Below are positions 1 through 8,201 of a stretch of 44,882 bases of DNA, piece by piece. A program made the translations under genes and the position numbers. Each line of letters starts with the position of its first letter. Within the stretch, counting starts at the first letter, position 1. The DNA is from a virus. Location: the IMG/VR virus record IMGVR_UViG_3300045049_000124, positions 1 to 44,882 of that record. One strand, given 5' to 3'. A model generated the notes under the pieces. The model had not been told where the DNA came from. It did not search any database and was given only the letters and a program-made list of their open reading frames with translations.

Positions 1-38
1 TGGTCGAAGTTCAAGTTGAACTCCCACGACATACCCAT
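1..38 (-). CDS. 5' end of HK97 gp10-like tail completion gene (cut by window edge)
   Basis: First codons (MGMSWEFN) of the gene that is complete at 44369..44710. It is the second copy created by opening the circular genome, not a separate gene. Confidence 0.85.
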   Translation of the reverse strand, partial: MGMSWEFNLNFD

Positions 39-68
39 GAGGCCCCCAAAGATACGTGGACACACGGA

Positions 69-96
69 TTAACGCGTCACATGAGGGCGCTACATT
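69..96 (+). promoter_or_regulatory. Leaderless promoter of the lipoprotein gene
   Basis: A -35-like TTAACG (69-74), a 16-base spacer and -10 TACATT (91-96) place the expected transcription start on the ATG at 103, so the mRNA should have no leader. No Shine-Dalgarno lies before this ATG. The G/C polymorphism between the two terminal copies (base 83) lies in the spacer. The same layout recurs at 8202, 27895, 28070, 30680 and 36563. Confidence 0.6.
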
Positions 97-102
97 TGTG
101 GT

Positions 103-411
103 ATGAGAAAGCTCCTCATAGTTGGTGCCGTAGCAGCCACACTCGCGCTGGCCGGGTGCAGCGGCCCAAACCTCGTCGACGCCTACCACAAAGTGGCGCG
201 CGCCATGCCCGCCTACTCCAACATGCACGACGACCAACTCGACAAAGCGGGCAAAGCGATCTGCAAAGCATTCGACGCCGACCGCACCACCGCGTGGGAT
301 GCCACCGTGGAAGCCGTATCCGAAAGCAGCGACCAAGCGCAAGCAGGCGTCTTCGTTCGCGCCGCCGTGGCCGCGTACTGCCCCCAATACAAGGGCGACC
401 TGCCGAACTAG
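103..411 (+). CDS. Small secreted lipoprotein (moron)
   Basis: A 102-residue protein. It starts MRKLL, has a hydrophobic signal segment (residues 4-17) and a lipobox LALAGC with the lipidated Cys at residue 19. The mature part is about 84 residues with two further Cys and no family I recognise. The gene stands alone on the plus strand inside the minus-strand late operon, between head-tail connector and tail genes, with its own leaderless promoter and no Shine-Dalgarno. Known phage morons of this type are expressed in lysogens, and some phage lipoproteins block superinfection; that role is inference here. Its TAG stop shares the bases CTAG with the stop of the opposing gene. Confidence 0.85.
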   Translation: MRKLLIVGAVAATLALAGCSGPNLVDAYHKVARAMPAYSNMHDDQLDKAGKAICKAFDADRTTAWDATVEAVSESSDQAQAGVFVRAAVAAYCPQYKGDLPN

Positions 412-716
412 GTCAAATACACTTCCACGTGATCTTCGAGACCCAACGGCGTCTCGAACGTGTTCACACCCACCACCCGCGCCGTACGGCCCCCCGCAGT
501 CACCCGCGAATCCGGGGTGTACTTCGGCGCATTCGCCAACACCGTGTACCACGTAGACGAACTCACAACCTGCTGCCCGGTCTGGTCACGGACCAGCTTC
601 GTCGACCCCTCCAAATACCCTGTATCCGTCACCGGGGCGGCGAACACATCACCATAAGCCCCAGCACCCGTCAAGGTCTCCACAACCGCAGTATGAATGA
701 ACCATCGTTTGTTCAT
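408..716 (-). CDS. Head-tail stopper / closure protein
   Basis: About 102 residues, third in the connector gene row after the adaptor. The ATG at 716 overlaps the adaptor stop as ATGA, so I prefer it to the in-frame GTG at 728. Size, beta-rich composition and position between the adaptor and the gp10-like gene fit the SPP1 gp16-type stopper, which seals the connector after packaging. The family call is by synteny. The stop is shared in CTAG with the convergent lipoprotein gene. Confidence 0.65.
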   Translation of the reverse strand: MNKRWFIHTAVVETLTGAGAYGDVFAAPVTDTGYLEGSTKLVRDQTGQQVVSSSTWYTVLANAPKYTPDSRVTAGGRTARVVGVNTFETPLGLEDHVEVYLT

Positions 717-1165
717 CCGAACACCCACGGGTTAGGGATCAACAAATTGTTGTACCGGAGCACCCTCTCCGCCTCCGGCACCAAACCCCGGATAGCGTCC
801 TGCCGGGCCTGCGCAGCCAACTGGGCGTCAGCGAACGTATCCGACGACTGACCAGCCTTCGACGACTGCACCACCGACACGGTAGCCACACCACCCGTCA
901 ACGGGTCATACCCGATAGCAGCCCACGCAGCAGCCTGAATCACCGTCGCCAGTTTCAAAGCCGCCAGGATCTGCACATCCGTCGGCAACCCCGTCGCCGG
1001 GTCGACGGCGTAATACGCCTGGTTCGTCGCATCCAACACCAGATTGGTGGCAGACCGCAGCAACACGGTTGCGTTCGCCGGGGCCGCAGTACCCGTGTAC
1101 TCCGCCAAATCCGCCGGCAGAGCATACGACGACGGTGTAACAAAATCCCCGTAATAGGACGGCAT
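713..1165 (-). CDS. Head-tail adaptor (gp6/gp15-like connector)
   Basis: A 150-residue protein with an alpha-helical Ala-rich middle (LAALKLATVIQAAAWAAIGYD) followed by a short loop and a second helix ending in EAERVLRYNNLL. This is typical of phage head-tail adaptor proteins that bind below the portal ring. It lies two genes after the capsid and just before the stopper with a 4-base overlap. Assigned by sequence character plus synteny. Confidence 0.7.
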   Translation of the reverse strand: MPSYYGDFVTPSSYALPADLAEYTGTAAPANATVLLRSATNLVLDATNQAYYAVDPATGLPTDVQILAALKLATVIQAAAWAAIGYDPLTGGVATVSVVQSSKAGQSSDTFADAQLAAQARQDAIRGLVPEAERVLRYNNLLIPNPWVFG

Positions 1166-1172
1166 TACATCC

Positions 1173-1481
1173 TCACTTCTTGGGGATGTTCACCCCGTAC
1201 AGTTCGATCAGATCCTGCTTGGACAGCGCGGACGCGTCATCAGGGGTGATCGGAGAATCCGTCGACTGGGAAACATGCACAGCCCAACCAACCCACTCGC
1301 CCTTCGACGCGTAGGGGGCCGGTTGCACACGTTCGACCTTCTCCACGAAAGGGGTACCGTCCGCGTTTACACGCTTCAGGTACCCCTTCGAGAGACGATC
1401 CGCAATGAACTGGTTGATAGCGGAGGGAGCCAACTCGAAGATGGCCCCCTCCTCACCCTCAATGAAGATCGTTTCGGACAT
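1173..1481 (-). CDS. Head protein of unknown function
   Basis: A 102-residue acidic protein (MSETIFIEGEEGAIFELAPS). The stretch INQFIADRLSKGYLKRVNADGTPF and the C-terminal SALSKQDLIELYGV resemble the short helical linkers seen in capsid-connector accessory proteins of actinophages. The ATG overlaps the stop of the upstream decoration-like gene. Function not recognised; by place it is a virion or assembly protein. Confidence 0.7.
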   Translation of the reverse strand: MSETIFIEGEEGAIFELAPSAINQFIADRLSKGYLKRVNADGTPFVEKVERVQPAPYASKGEWVGWAVHVSQSTDSPITPDDASALSKQDLIELYGVNIPKK

Positions 1482-1855
1482 CAGACGCGGCGGCCGTCCA
1501 GAGTGAAAGCAGCCACGGTCATCACCACGGAAGTCTCAATGCTGAGAGAACCGTCGGACTGCTGAACACGGCTGGAATCGAAAGGGCCGATCCACTGGGT
1601 GGCGGAGTTCGCCACCGTCACGGTGACGGGACCCTGACCCGAGGAAATAGCGGACGGCTGCGAACCAGCAAGAACGCTGATCGTGCCGGAACCGCCAGAC
1701 GCGTTCGACGCACGCAACCAAAGGCTAACGTTCGAACGGGCGTTACCCGGAATGGTGAAACCGTTACCGGCACCCGCCACGGAGGCGGTACCAGCGGGGT
1801 CCGCCACGCCACCGTTCGGGACAAGGGCGGTAGGGGTAAGAGTGACGCGAGCCAT
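1481..1855 (-). CDS. Putative capsid decoration / head-associated protein
   Basis: A 124-residue Ser/Thr/Gly/Ala-rich beta protein with almost no charged residues (ASNASGGSGTISVLAGSQPS). It follows the major capsid gene directly and has a strong ribosome binding site (GGAGGCTAAGTA before ATG 1855). Small beta-rich proteins in this position often decorate the capsid lattice. The role is inferred from composition and place only. Confidence 0.6.
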   Translation of the reverse strand: MARVTLTPTALVPNGGVADPAGTASVAGAGNGFTIPGNARSNVSLWLRASNASGGSGTISVLAGSQPSAISSGQGPVTVTVANSATQWIGPFDSSRVQQSDGSLSIETSVVMTVAAFTLDGRRV

Positions 1856-1867
1856 TACTTAGCCTCC

Positions 1868-2710
1868 TTAGGAAATGGTGACGTTCGCCGAGGCGAGCGA
1901 GTCGGGGCGGATAACCTTCGCACCGTAAAGGAACAGGCCCTTAACGGCGTCAGAGAAGGAGGTCTGCGGGCGGTACGCCTCAACCTGGCTGATCTGGCTG
2001 GCGAACGTGAGCGCACGGTCGTTACCGGCGATCACAACCGAGTCGGAGCCGGTCGTCGGGGTCTGGTTCGACAGCAGAATGTCGAAACCGGCAGCCGAAC
2101 CAACCGAACCGGTGATCAGCGCGGACGAAACGTTGTTCGCGGCGTTGGCAACGAAACGGCTGTCGCGGAGCAGCAGACCGTGAGCGGCCGGGCTGATCGC
2201 AACACGGCGGCCCTGAACGGGGACGTTCGCCTGGTCCAGCTTCACCTTCAACGGCACAAGCACGTTGTCGTAGAACTGGTTCGGCGTGGCCGCAGCAACC
2301 GAAACCGCACCGAGCTGGTTCGCCGACTGGATCGACGTGTAGAACGAACTCAGGTACTGGTCGATCTTGTTCGCCTCAGCAAAGGCGGCCTCGTCCATGA
2401 GCTGCGGGATAACGTTCCCGCGGGCCTGGCGGGCGTCCACGTCGTCAACAGCGAAGGCGAAGTAGTCCGCCTGGTCGATGACGAGGGTACGCTGCGAGTC
2501 GTTCGGAACCTCGGGGGTGATCGACGTGCTGTTGGGCACGTACTGGTTGATCGTGGGACGGTTCACCGACGTAATACGAACGGTGTCACCGTAACCGGCG
2601 ATCTCGCCCTCGTAGTCGCGGTTGGTGAAGGCCGAGTAGACCAGGTTCTGCCGCAGCGCCACAAGCAGCTGGGCGGACCAGATTTCCGGCCTAAACTTCG
2701 TGATGCTCAA
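1868..2710 (-). CDS. Major capsid protein
   Basis: A 280-residue shell protein (MSITKFRPEIWSAQLLVALR), with conserved blocks YSAFTNRDYEGEIAGYGDTVRI, FAFAVDDVDARQAR and FDILLSNQTPTTGSD, as in actinophage coat proteins of the HK97-fold or P22-like coat group. It follows the scaffold. The start is TTG at 2710 with a good Shine-Dalgarno (AAAGGA, 7-base spacing); no upstream ATG is available. A TTG start is surprising for the most abundant virion protein. Confidence 0.92.
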   Translation of the reverse strand: MSITKFRPEIWSAQLLVALRQNLVYSAFTNRDYEGEIAGYGDTVRITSVNRPTINQYVPNSTSITPEVPNDSQRTLVIDQADYFAFAVDDVDARQARGNVIPQLMDEAAFAEANKIDQYLSSFYTSIQSANQLGAVSVAAATPNQFYDNVLVPLKVKLDQANVPVQGRRVAISPAAHGLLLRDSRFVANAANNVSSALITGSVGSAAGFDILLSNQTPTTGSDSVVIAGNDRALTFASQISQVEAYRPQTSFSDAVKGLFLYGAKVIRPDSLASANVTIS

Positions 2711-2726
2711 TTGAGCGTCCTTTCAG

Positions 2727-3344
2727 TTAGGCGAGCAGGTGCGCCAACTTGCCCTCCTTGAGGGCGGCGTACTTCTGCTCAGGTGTCATTCGAGCGAGTT
2801 GCTCTTCTGTGATCTGGCCTGTTTCCCCGGACCCGCCGAGTTCAGTGCCGCTCGCTGCCGCCGCCTGGACTGCTTTGAGGATTGGGTTTGCCGCAATGGC
2901 GGCCTGAATTGCGGACGTGATGCCCGCACCGTCGGACGGGTCCAGCCCGGCAACGGAAGACATGAAAGAGTTGGAATCGAGCAGACGGTTAGGGTCGGCC
3001 CCGGTAGCTGCGGCGGCCTTGAAGATGGCCAGCTCGCGGGCTGCCTGCTGCGCCTTCGACTGGGCCTCGGTGAGGGACTTCGTGAGCGCTTCCGGGTCCA
3101 CGGCGGCGTCCTGCTTCAAACCCAAAGCAACGGCGAGCTTGTCGGTCAGTTCCTTCTGGGCCTGCTCTGCGGCGTTCTTCGCGTTGATGCGGTGGTTCGC
3201 GGCTTCCTGGCGGACCTTGGCGAGTTCCTTCTGCAAGTCCTCGATGCCGAGGGTGCTCTGCGTCTGGGTTTCTGTGACGGTGGTTTCCCCGTCAGCAGGG
3301 TTGACGGTATTTTCAACGTCGGTGGTGGTTGCCTCTTCAGACAT
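2727..3344 (-). CDS. Capsid scaffold protein
   Basis: A 205-residue acidic, strongly helical protein. An N-terminal low-complexity Thr/Glu segment is followed by a long coiled coil (about residues 30-105), an Ala-rich stretch and a C-terminal helix with MTPEQKYAALKEGKL. Composition and place just before the capsid gene fit phage scaffolding proteins, which shape the procapsid and then leave. AGGAGG precedes ATG 3344, downstream of the terminator at 3402-3424. Confidence 0.85.
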   Translation of the reverse strand: MSEEATTTDVENTVNPADGETTVTETQTQSTLGIEDLQKELAKVRQEAANHRINAKNAAEQAQKELTDKLAVALGLKQDAAVDPEALTKSLTEAQSKAQQAARELAIFKAAAATGADPNRLLDSNSFMSSVAGLDPSDGAGITSAIQAAIAANPILKAVQAAAASGTELGGSGETGQITEEQLARMTPEQKYAALKEGKLAHLLA

Positions 3345-3401
3345 GATGTGGGCCTCCTGGGTCCAGATCGGTGAACCCGCTCCTGGCGGGACTTAAATGC
3401 G

Positions 3402-3424
3402 AAAGGCCGCCCCGAAGGACGGCC
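3402..3424 (-). terminator. TTCG-loop terminator upstream of the scaffold gene
   Basis: On the minus strand GGCCGTCC, loop TTCG, GGGCGGCC (one mismatch), then TTTCGCATTTAAG. It lies between the coiled-coil gene (3446..3643) and the scaffold gene. The same tail TTTCGCATTTAAG follows the hairpin before the major tail gene, so the two elements look copied. Confidence 0.7.
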
Positions 3425-3445
3425 CCTCAAACTTGCGTCAGATGG

Positions 3446-3643
3446 TTACTGCAACGCTTCGATCGCACCCTTGTAAGCGGCGATCCGCCGACGCAGAGAA
3501 TCGATCGTGCTCGCGGATCGCTTTAGACTTTCCTTGAGCGAATCGCAATATTCAGTTTCGCTCGCGACCTGCTGCTCGGCATGGTCAATGGCCTGCTGCA
3601 AAGCCACACAGGCGTCGTTGTGGGCGATCATCTGAACCGACAT
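3446..3643 (-). CDS. Small coiled-coil protein
   Basis: A 65-residue protein that is nearly one helix with heptad pattern (LQQAIDHAEQQVAS and LKRSASTIDSLRRRIAAYK). It lies between the MuF-like gene and the scaffold, with AAGGAAG before ATG 3643. Possibly a minor assembly factor; no family recognised. Confidence 0.7.
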   Translation of the reverse strand: MSVQMIAHNDACVALQQAIDHAEQQVASETEYCDSLKESLKRSASTIDSLRRRIAAYKGAIEALQ

Positions 3644-3660
3644 TCGGCTTCCTTTCTGGG

Positions 3661-4764
3661 TCAGGCTCTTGCGCCTAGGTCTAGCTGTTCGCGCCGGCGG
3701 TTTCTCACACGCCCGGTCTGCTCAATGAAGTCCCGCATCCTGGCTTGCGCGCGCCGCACAGCGAACTGTGCCTGCGACCGCATTTCCGGGGTGAACGCGG
3801 CGGCCTCTTCACGCTTCGCCGCACGTATCTCCCGCTCCAACCGCCGCTGAGTCTGCGACTCCAAGTAACGGGCATGGTCCTCCTCCGACCAAGGAGAGGG
3901 CGCAGGGGGAATCTCCGTCACGCCCGGGACGTACCCAACAAGGACGTGACGGCAGCGCGGGTGAAACAACCCCGCCGCGGTAGCCTCCGCAACAGTCGCA
4001 TCCGCCCGCGAATCCGGCGCAATTGACAGGATTTTCCCCTGCCACGGCTGACACAACGGGCACGGGTGACCATCATCCGGGACCGTAAACAGGTCCAACC
4101 CAAGCGACTGCATCCGGTCCAGGTGGGACACATTGAACGCACGTTCCGCCGCCGTCCGGGTCGCCATCTCCACGTACGCGGACAACTCCCAATTACGGCC
4201 CTTCGAGTCCACGTATCCGGTGATGCCTTCACGAACCAGTTTTCGGTACGCCTCATGCTGCGCCTGGGCGGGAGTCAGCCCGAGGACTTGCGCCCGGGCC
4301 GCATCCGCCGTCACCGCCCCGTACACGTCATCCGCGTACCGGGTGATCCGGTAACCCAACAGGTTCAACTTCCCTTGAAGGTCTTCCCGGATCGCCCGGG
4401 CGGAGCGTTGCGCGTGAGACTCCCACGAATCACCACCGGGGAACGCGGGCGGCACGGCACCCCCAGGGCCACCCCCGGATCCGCCGGCCGCCTTCGCACC
4501 CTCCGCAACAGCACGGTCAACAACCTGCACCGCCAACTGCTGCGTCTCCCGGATCAGGCGATCCGCCGCCGCCCTCGACGCTTTACGCATCGAAAACAGC
4601 AGCAAATCCCCCAAACCATAACGCGCAATCAACTTCGCGAACCGGCCCAGAAGGTCAACTTGAATCTCGGCAACCTTCGCCGTCAATAGCCCCGCCAGGG
4701 CCGCCGCAGTGACCGCGATAATCGTTTCCCGCCGCTGCTGTTGTACCTGCGTCGGGTCGCTCAT
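3661..4764 (-). CDS. MuF-like minor head protein
   Basis: A 367-residue protein directly after the portal gene, the usual place for Mu gpF/SPP1 gp7-type proteins, which sit in the procapsid and may be injected. The core carries SAYVEMATRTAAERAFN (about 185-200), then VPDDGHPCPLCQPWQGK and GLFHPRCRHVLVGY, the Cys/His pattern of phage minor capsid protein 2. The N-terminus is helical and the C-terminus is a basic coiled coil. Six bases separate it from the portal stop. Confidence 0.85.
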   Translation of the reverse strand: MSDPTQVQQQRRETIIAVTAAALAGLLTAKVAEIQVDLLGRFAKLIARYGLGDLLLFSMRKASRAAADRLIRETQQLAVQVVDRAVAEGAKAAGGSGGGPGGAVPPAFPGGDSWESHAQRSARAIREDLQGKLNLLGYRITRYADDVYGAVTADAARAQVLGLTPAQAQHEAYRKLVREGITGYVDSKGRNWELSAYVEMATRTAAERAFNVSHLDRMQSLGLDLFTVPDDGHPCPLCQPWQGKILSIAPDSRADATVAEATAAGLFHPRCRHVLVGYVPGVTEIPPAPSPWSEEDHARYLESQTQRRLEREIRAAKREEAAAFTPEMRSQAQFAVRRAQARMRDFIEQTGRVRNRRREQLDLGARA

Positions 4765-4769
4765 GTCAC

Positions 4770-6443
4770 CTAACCTTGCGTCGCGTCAGGACTCGGAATC
4801 GTCGAACCCGGCTTCTCGGGAGGAAGGTCGTCGGGATTGGAAATCGGCTGAGCAAACTCGGCCTCGATCCGCTCGACCTCGGCCGCCCACTGGTCGTCAT
4901 TCCAGTCCGGGTGCAGGATCTTCTGCCGCTCCAGCCGGGACGCGTTCTCACCCTGGAAGAGGGCAAGAACCGTCTGCGCGAGCTTCAACGTGGACTCCTG
5001 CACACCATCCGGGAACTCAACCCGAATCATGGCGTCCACGTTCGGCTGGTTGAACACGTCGCGGTCAACCGCCAGAAGCTTCCGCACAATCCGCGCCAGG
5101 TGCGGGGTCTGCGTTTTGATCAGACGACCACGGGTAAGGAACGTGCGACGCTCACGAGACTCAATCTCCGTCGCCGTCGTATCAGCCGACTTGGACGAAT
5201 TCTGATCCATCCCGAACGTCTGCAACGCAAACCCGCTGAGCTGCAAAATCTGCTCAATCAGCGTCGCCGCGGTCTTCTCATACCCGGTCGGGTCGAAAGA
5301 TGGCTGCACCGTCTGGATCTTGTCGGCCATTTTGTCGTTCGGGCCATGCGTGAGGCCATCCGTCTGGACGTAGAATTCCTGATCCAGGTCCGCGACCATC
5401 CCGTTTCCGGGGCCAGGGTTACCCAACAGATCCTTGTCTAGGAACGTTCGAGCCTTAGCGGCACGGCGGGCACGCATCCAATCAGAAAGCGTCTCCGCCA
5501 ACTGATCCATAAGGTGCTCGACACCATCCAAGGTGCTGCGGCCAAGGTGCCGCCCGATTGGGTGGTCACGCCACAACCGGTTCGGCCCCTGATTCGGCAG
5601 GTACTCCACGCACAGGCCCGGGGACAGGGAATCAACGGTGCCCGGGGCGCCCAGAGCTTGCAACGCATCCAGCGCGGCCGTCTCAGGACGGGAAGTCAGA
5701 GAGACACGCGAGCCGAGCTTGTCGTCGGTGCCCTCATACAACCCATGCAGGATAATGCCGTTGCCGGTGATCGGGGAGGTTTCGTGGCGTTCGAGGTGAC
5801 GCCAAACCGTCTGCCCCTCCTTCGCCACTACCTCCCAAAACGTGACCGCAACAAGGCGTCCCCAACGGAACTCCGGGATGGCCTGGTCAACATCCACCAC
5901 GTCAAGGAACGGGCGATCCGGGACCACGGACTTGTCCCACGCCACCCGCAGGAACGACCCCGACAACGCGGCGGCAAGTTCGGTGGCCTGCGCCAACGTC
6001 GAGTAGAACCCCTGATCGGCCAGATAGTTCAACCGCTCCTGCGTGGCATTCGATGCCGGGGTGTTCGGGGCCTCACCCTTGATGCCGTCGCCGTCCGTGT
6101 CCACAACAACCGTGAACGTCGGCGGGTCCGAATACAGCAGGTCGCCCATTGCCTGACAAATCATGCCCGCAATCGGCACCGGCAGTTTCGTGTTCCGGTT
6201 CGGCCCCATAGGACGCTGACCCACAAACCACCGCTGAAACCGCTGCCCGATCGTCGGCTTAAACCCGCCCGTATCAGACGCGAAAAACCCGGTGTTATCC
6301 GCAGCGACACCGCCGCCATAAGCGGCCTGCAACTTCGCCAAATCGTTCGCGTACCAGGCCGACCACTGCCGCATGTAAGCGAAAATGTTCGACAGGTTCT
6401 GCGGCGGCCAAACCTGATTCGGGTCAGAGGCGGGCAGCGCCAT
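4770..6443 (-). CDS. Portal protein
   Basis: A 557-residue protein with the features of the SPP1 gp6-like portal family: a Trp-rich start (QRFQRWFVGQRP), a central GVEHLMDQLAETLSDWMRARRAAKAR helical stem and an ATEIESRERRTFLTRGRLIKTQ segment. It forms the dodecameric ring through which DNA enters the head. It stands between large terminase and MuF-like genes, in canonical order. The acidic tail (DDLPPEKPGSTIPSPD) is disordered. Confidence 0.93.
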   Translation of the reverse strand: MALPASDPNQVWPPQNLSNIFAYMRQWSAWYANDLAKLQAAYGGGVAADNTGFFASDTGGFKPTIGQRFQRWFVGQRPMGPNRNTKLPVPIAGMICQAMGDLLYSDPPTFTVVVDTDGDGIKGEAPNTPASNATQERLNYLADQGFYSTLAQATELAAALSGSFLRVAWDKSVVPDRPFLDVVDVDQAIPEFRWGRLVAVTFWEVVAKEGQTVWRHLERHETSPITGNGIILHGLYEGTDDKLGSRVSLTSRPETAALDALQALGAPGTVDSLSPGLCVEYLPNQGPNRLWRDHPIGRHLGRSTLDGVEHLMDQLAETLSDWMRARRAAKARTFLDKDLLGNPGPGNGMVADLDQEFYVQTDGLTHGPNDKMADKIQTVQPSFDPTGYEKTAATLIEQILQLSGFALQTFGMDQNSSKSADTTATEIESRERRTFLTRGRLIKTQTPHLARIVRKLLAVDRDVFNQPNVDAMIRVEFPDGVQESTLKLAQTVLALFQGENASRLERQKILHPDWNDDQWAAEVERIEAEFAQPISNPDDLPPEKPGSTIPSPDATQG

Positions 6444-6463
6444 AACCTACCCCTTCCGGGCCG

Positions 6464-6664
6464 TTAAACACGAAAAGCCCCCGAAGGGGGCCGTAAATTC
6501 AAGCAAGCCGGACAGTGAACCCTCACAAATCCGACCGGATATGGCGCAAAATGCAAAGTCGCCAACATGGTTACGTTGAGGAACGAATTACGCTCGGACT
6601 CGGGTGAATCGAAGACCTCAACGAATCCCTTGCCGCGGCAGGTGCGGCACTTGCGGTGGAACAT
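6464..6664 (-). CDS. Small zinc-binding protein between terminase and portal
   Basis: A 66-residue protein with CRTCRGKG near its start and HCPAC near its end, two Cys pairs that could hold one zinc ion, as in DnaJ-like CxxCxGxG ribbons. ATG 6664 overlaps the terminase stop as TAATG. The last ten codons lie in the terminator hairpin 6472-6492, so coding and terminator overlap. Confidence 0.75.
   Translation of the reverse strand: MFHRKCRTCRGKGFVEVFDSPESERNSFLNVTMLATLHFAPYPVGFVRVHCPACLNLRPPSGAFRV
6472..6492 (-). terminator. Terminator upstream of the portal gene
   Basis: Minus strand GCCCCC, loop TTC, GGGGGC, then TTTTCGTGTTTAA. It lies at the end of the zinc-protein gene and before the portal gene, so part of the transcription from terL would stop before the structural genes unless antiterminated or re-initiated. 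Confidence 0.75.
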
Positions 6665-8163
6665 TACCAGCCTTCGCCGGACTCGGAACCACGCGGATAA
6701 GCGAACGCCTGCCGCATAAACGACACCGGACGCGGCACCCGAGGCACCACCAAACCATTCCCAGTCGACACTGTTTCCAGATCATCCGGGACAGGAATCG
6801 TCACACCGAACTCGGCCGGCGGCCTGACAGCACGATCCGGAGCCAAAGCGCTAACAGCCTGCATGAACGCCATAGCCACATCGTCATGCCCCGCCCGCTC
6901 AGGCACAGCAATACGCATCGTCCCTTGAGGCGTGTACTCCACCTCAAGCGAACGCAACTGCTTCAACAGTTCAGGATCACGCGGCAACACCAAGCGCTTG
7001 GTTTGCAGCAGGCCCTTGATCATGCCGAAACCCGACTGCTTACGGCGCGCATCCGTCACAACCGGGGCCACCGCAGACGACCCGTGCCGTTGACGCATCT
7101 TCTCGTCAAGCATCGTGGTCGGATACTGGCCCACACCGTTCGTCTCGGCCGCCAACACCGGCATGTGATAGAACCCGGCCACGCGCACGATTTCCTCAAT
7201 GAAATCGCTGTACGGCCACTTATGCCCCGACACATACCACGGCACAAAAAACGGCAACCGGTCACCGAGAAGTTTCCGGTTCAACCCGTAATCCTCAACC
7301 GGGGCCACTAAAGCAAGAACGTTCGCGTCGTTCAAACCCCAGTCAACGCCACCCGCCGCCGGATAACGACCATCCAGAAACCATTCCAGGTCTTCCGGCT
7401 TCGTCATCACATAGTTGCAGGCAGCGTCTTCTAGCTCACGCTCCGTGAAATACGACCCGGAGTCGTCACCGAACTGGCCGTTGTACTCCCGGTTGAAATA
7501 ATCATCACCATTGTTCTGCCGAATCCGCTCCAACAGGGCCTTGTCCCACTTGGGGGAATCAGACGACTTCCACTGCCACGACTCAATGAAATCATCCGGA
7601 GTCGACTTACCGATGTTCCAATGCTTCCGGAACCAATGATCCGGGCCACCCCACGGCGAACTCGTGGCAACAATCCGGGAACCAGGCCGAGCACCAATCG
7701 ACGGCTCCGAACCCTCCCAAATCTCATTCGGAATCCACCCCGCCTCATCCATAATCAGCAGGTCAACCGAATTACCACGAATCTGCTTCGTAGACGCCGG
7801 AACCGAACGAATCACAGACCCATTCGAAAACGACAGAATGGATTTGCCCTCATCCATCACCGACCCCGCAAGGAGCTCGGATCTCGTCGCAAGGAACGCG
7901 CAATCCGCCAGCAGCTTCTTCGCCGCATCCTCACCAGCCGAAACAACCAGAACCAGAATGTTCCGCCGAGTCGCAGCCTCGAACAGTGCCAGAGTCGCAA
8001 GAGTGGTCGACTTGCCCACCTGACGACCAGCCGTCACAAACCGGTAGCGCGCCTTCGACCGGGCAAACTCCAACTGGAACGGCCACAACGGCTGCCCCAA
8101 CACCTGCTCAGCAAACGCACCAGGATCAGTAGCCGGATCAAAAGACACAGCCACCCCATTCAC
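6664..8163 (-). CDS. terL: Terminase large subunit
   Basis: A 499-residue packaging motor from GTG 8163. ATPase motifs: Walker A GRQVGKST (46-53) and Walker B DLLIMDEAG (134-142). The nuclease domain starts with GVDWGLNDANVLAL and includes AAETNGVGQYP. An open frame continues upstream to 8367 but would overlap the divergent XRE gene and its promoter and encodes an Arg-rich non-conserved stretch, so I reject it. The small subunit gene is 1.7 kb upstream, split off by the plus-strand cassette. Confidence 0.95.
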   Translation of the reverse strand: MNGVAVSFDPATDPGAFAEQVLGQPLWPFQLEFARSKARYRFVTAGRQVGKSTTLATLALFEAATRRNILVLVVSAGEDAAKKLLADCAFLATRSELLAGSVMDEGKSILSFSNGSVIRSVPASTKQIRGNSVDLLIMDEAGWIPNEIWEGSEPSIGARPGSRIVATSSPWGGPDHWFRKHWNIGKSTPDDFIESWQWKSSDSPKWDKALLERIRQNNGDDYFNREYNGQFGDDSGSYFTERELEDAACNYVMTKPEDLEWFLDGRYPAAGGVDWGLNDANVLALVAPVEDYGLNRKLLGDRLPFFVPWYVSGHKWPYSDFIEEIVRVAGFYHMPVLAAETNGVGQYPTTMLDEKMRQRHGSSAVAPVVTDARRKQSGFGMIKGLLQTKRLVLPRDPELLKQLRSLEVEYTPQGTMRIAVPERAGHDDVAMAFMQAVSALAPDRAVRPPAEFGVTIPVPDDLETVSTGNGLVVPRVPRPVSFMRQAFAYPRGSESGEGW

Positions 8164-8166
8164 TAG

Positions 8167-8195
8167 TTGCTCGTCACTACGCTGCCTGGTAAACT
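8167..8195 (+). promoter_or_regulatory. Leaderless promoter of the XRE cassette
   Basis: -35 TTGCTC (8167-8172), 17-base spacer, -10 TAAACT (8190-8195), then six bases to the ATG at 8202. The expected start of transcription falls on the A of ATG. The divergent terL start lies only 4 bases upstream of the -35, so RNA polymerase or a repressor bound here could also affect terL. Confidence 0.75.
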
Positions 8196-8201
8196 TGGCG
8201 C

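Larger units (their letters stand above)
1..209. repeat. Left copy of terminal direct repeat (circular overlap)
   Basis: Bases 1-209 match 44673-44882 except for a G-to-A change near base 50, one C missing from the C-run near base 45, and a G-to-C change at base 83. The repeat cuts through two genes, the gp10-like gene and the lipoprotein gene, so it is the overlap of a circular or permuted assembly and not a biological terminal repeat with its own genes. All three differences fall in the spacer between the divergent genes. Confidence 0.9.

Noticed and set aside
1-209. True terminal repeat or cohesive end
   Set aside because: The repeat cuts two genes mid-way and has mismatches; it is better explained as overlap of a circular assembly. 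No cos site could be recognised.
81-851. 256-codon open frame on the plus strand
   Set aside because: Arg/His/Pro-rich shadow of the head-tail genes; no ribosome site; overlaps the lipoprotein gene in another frame.
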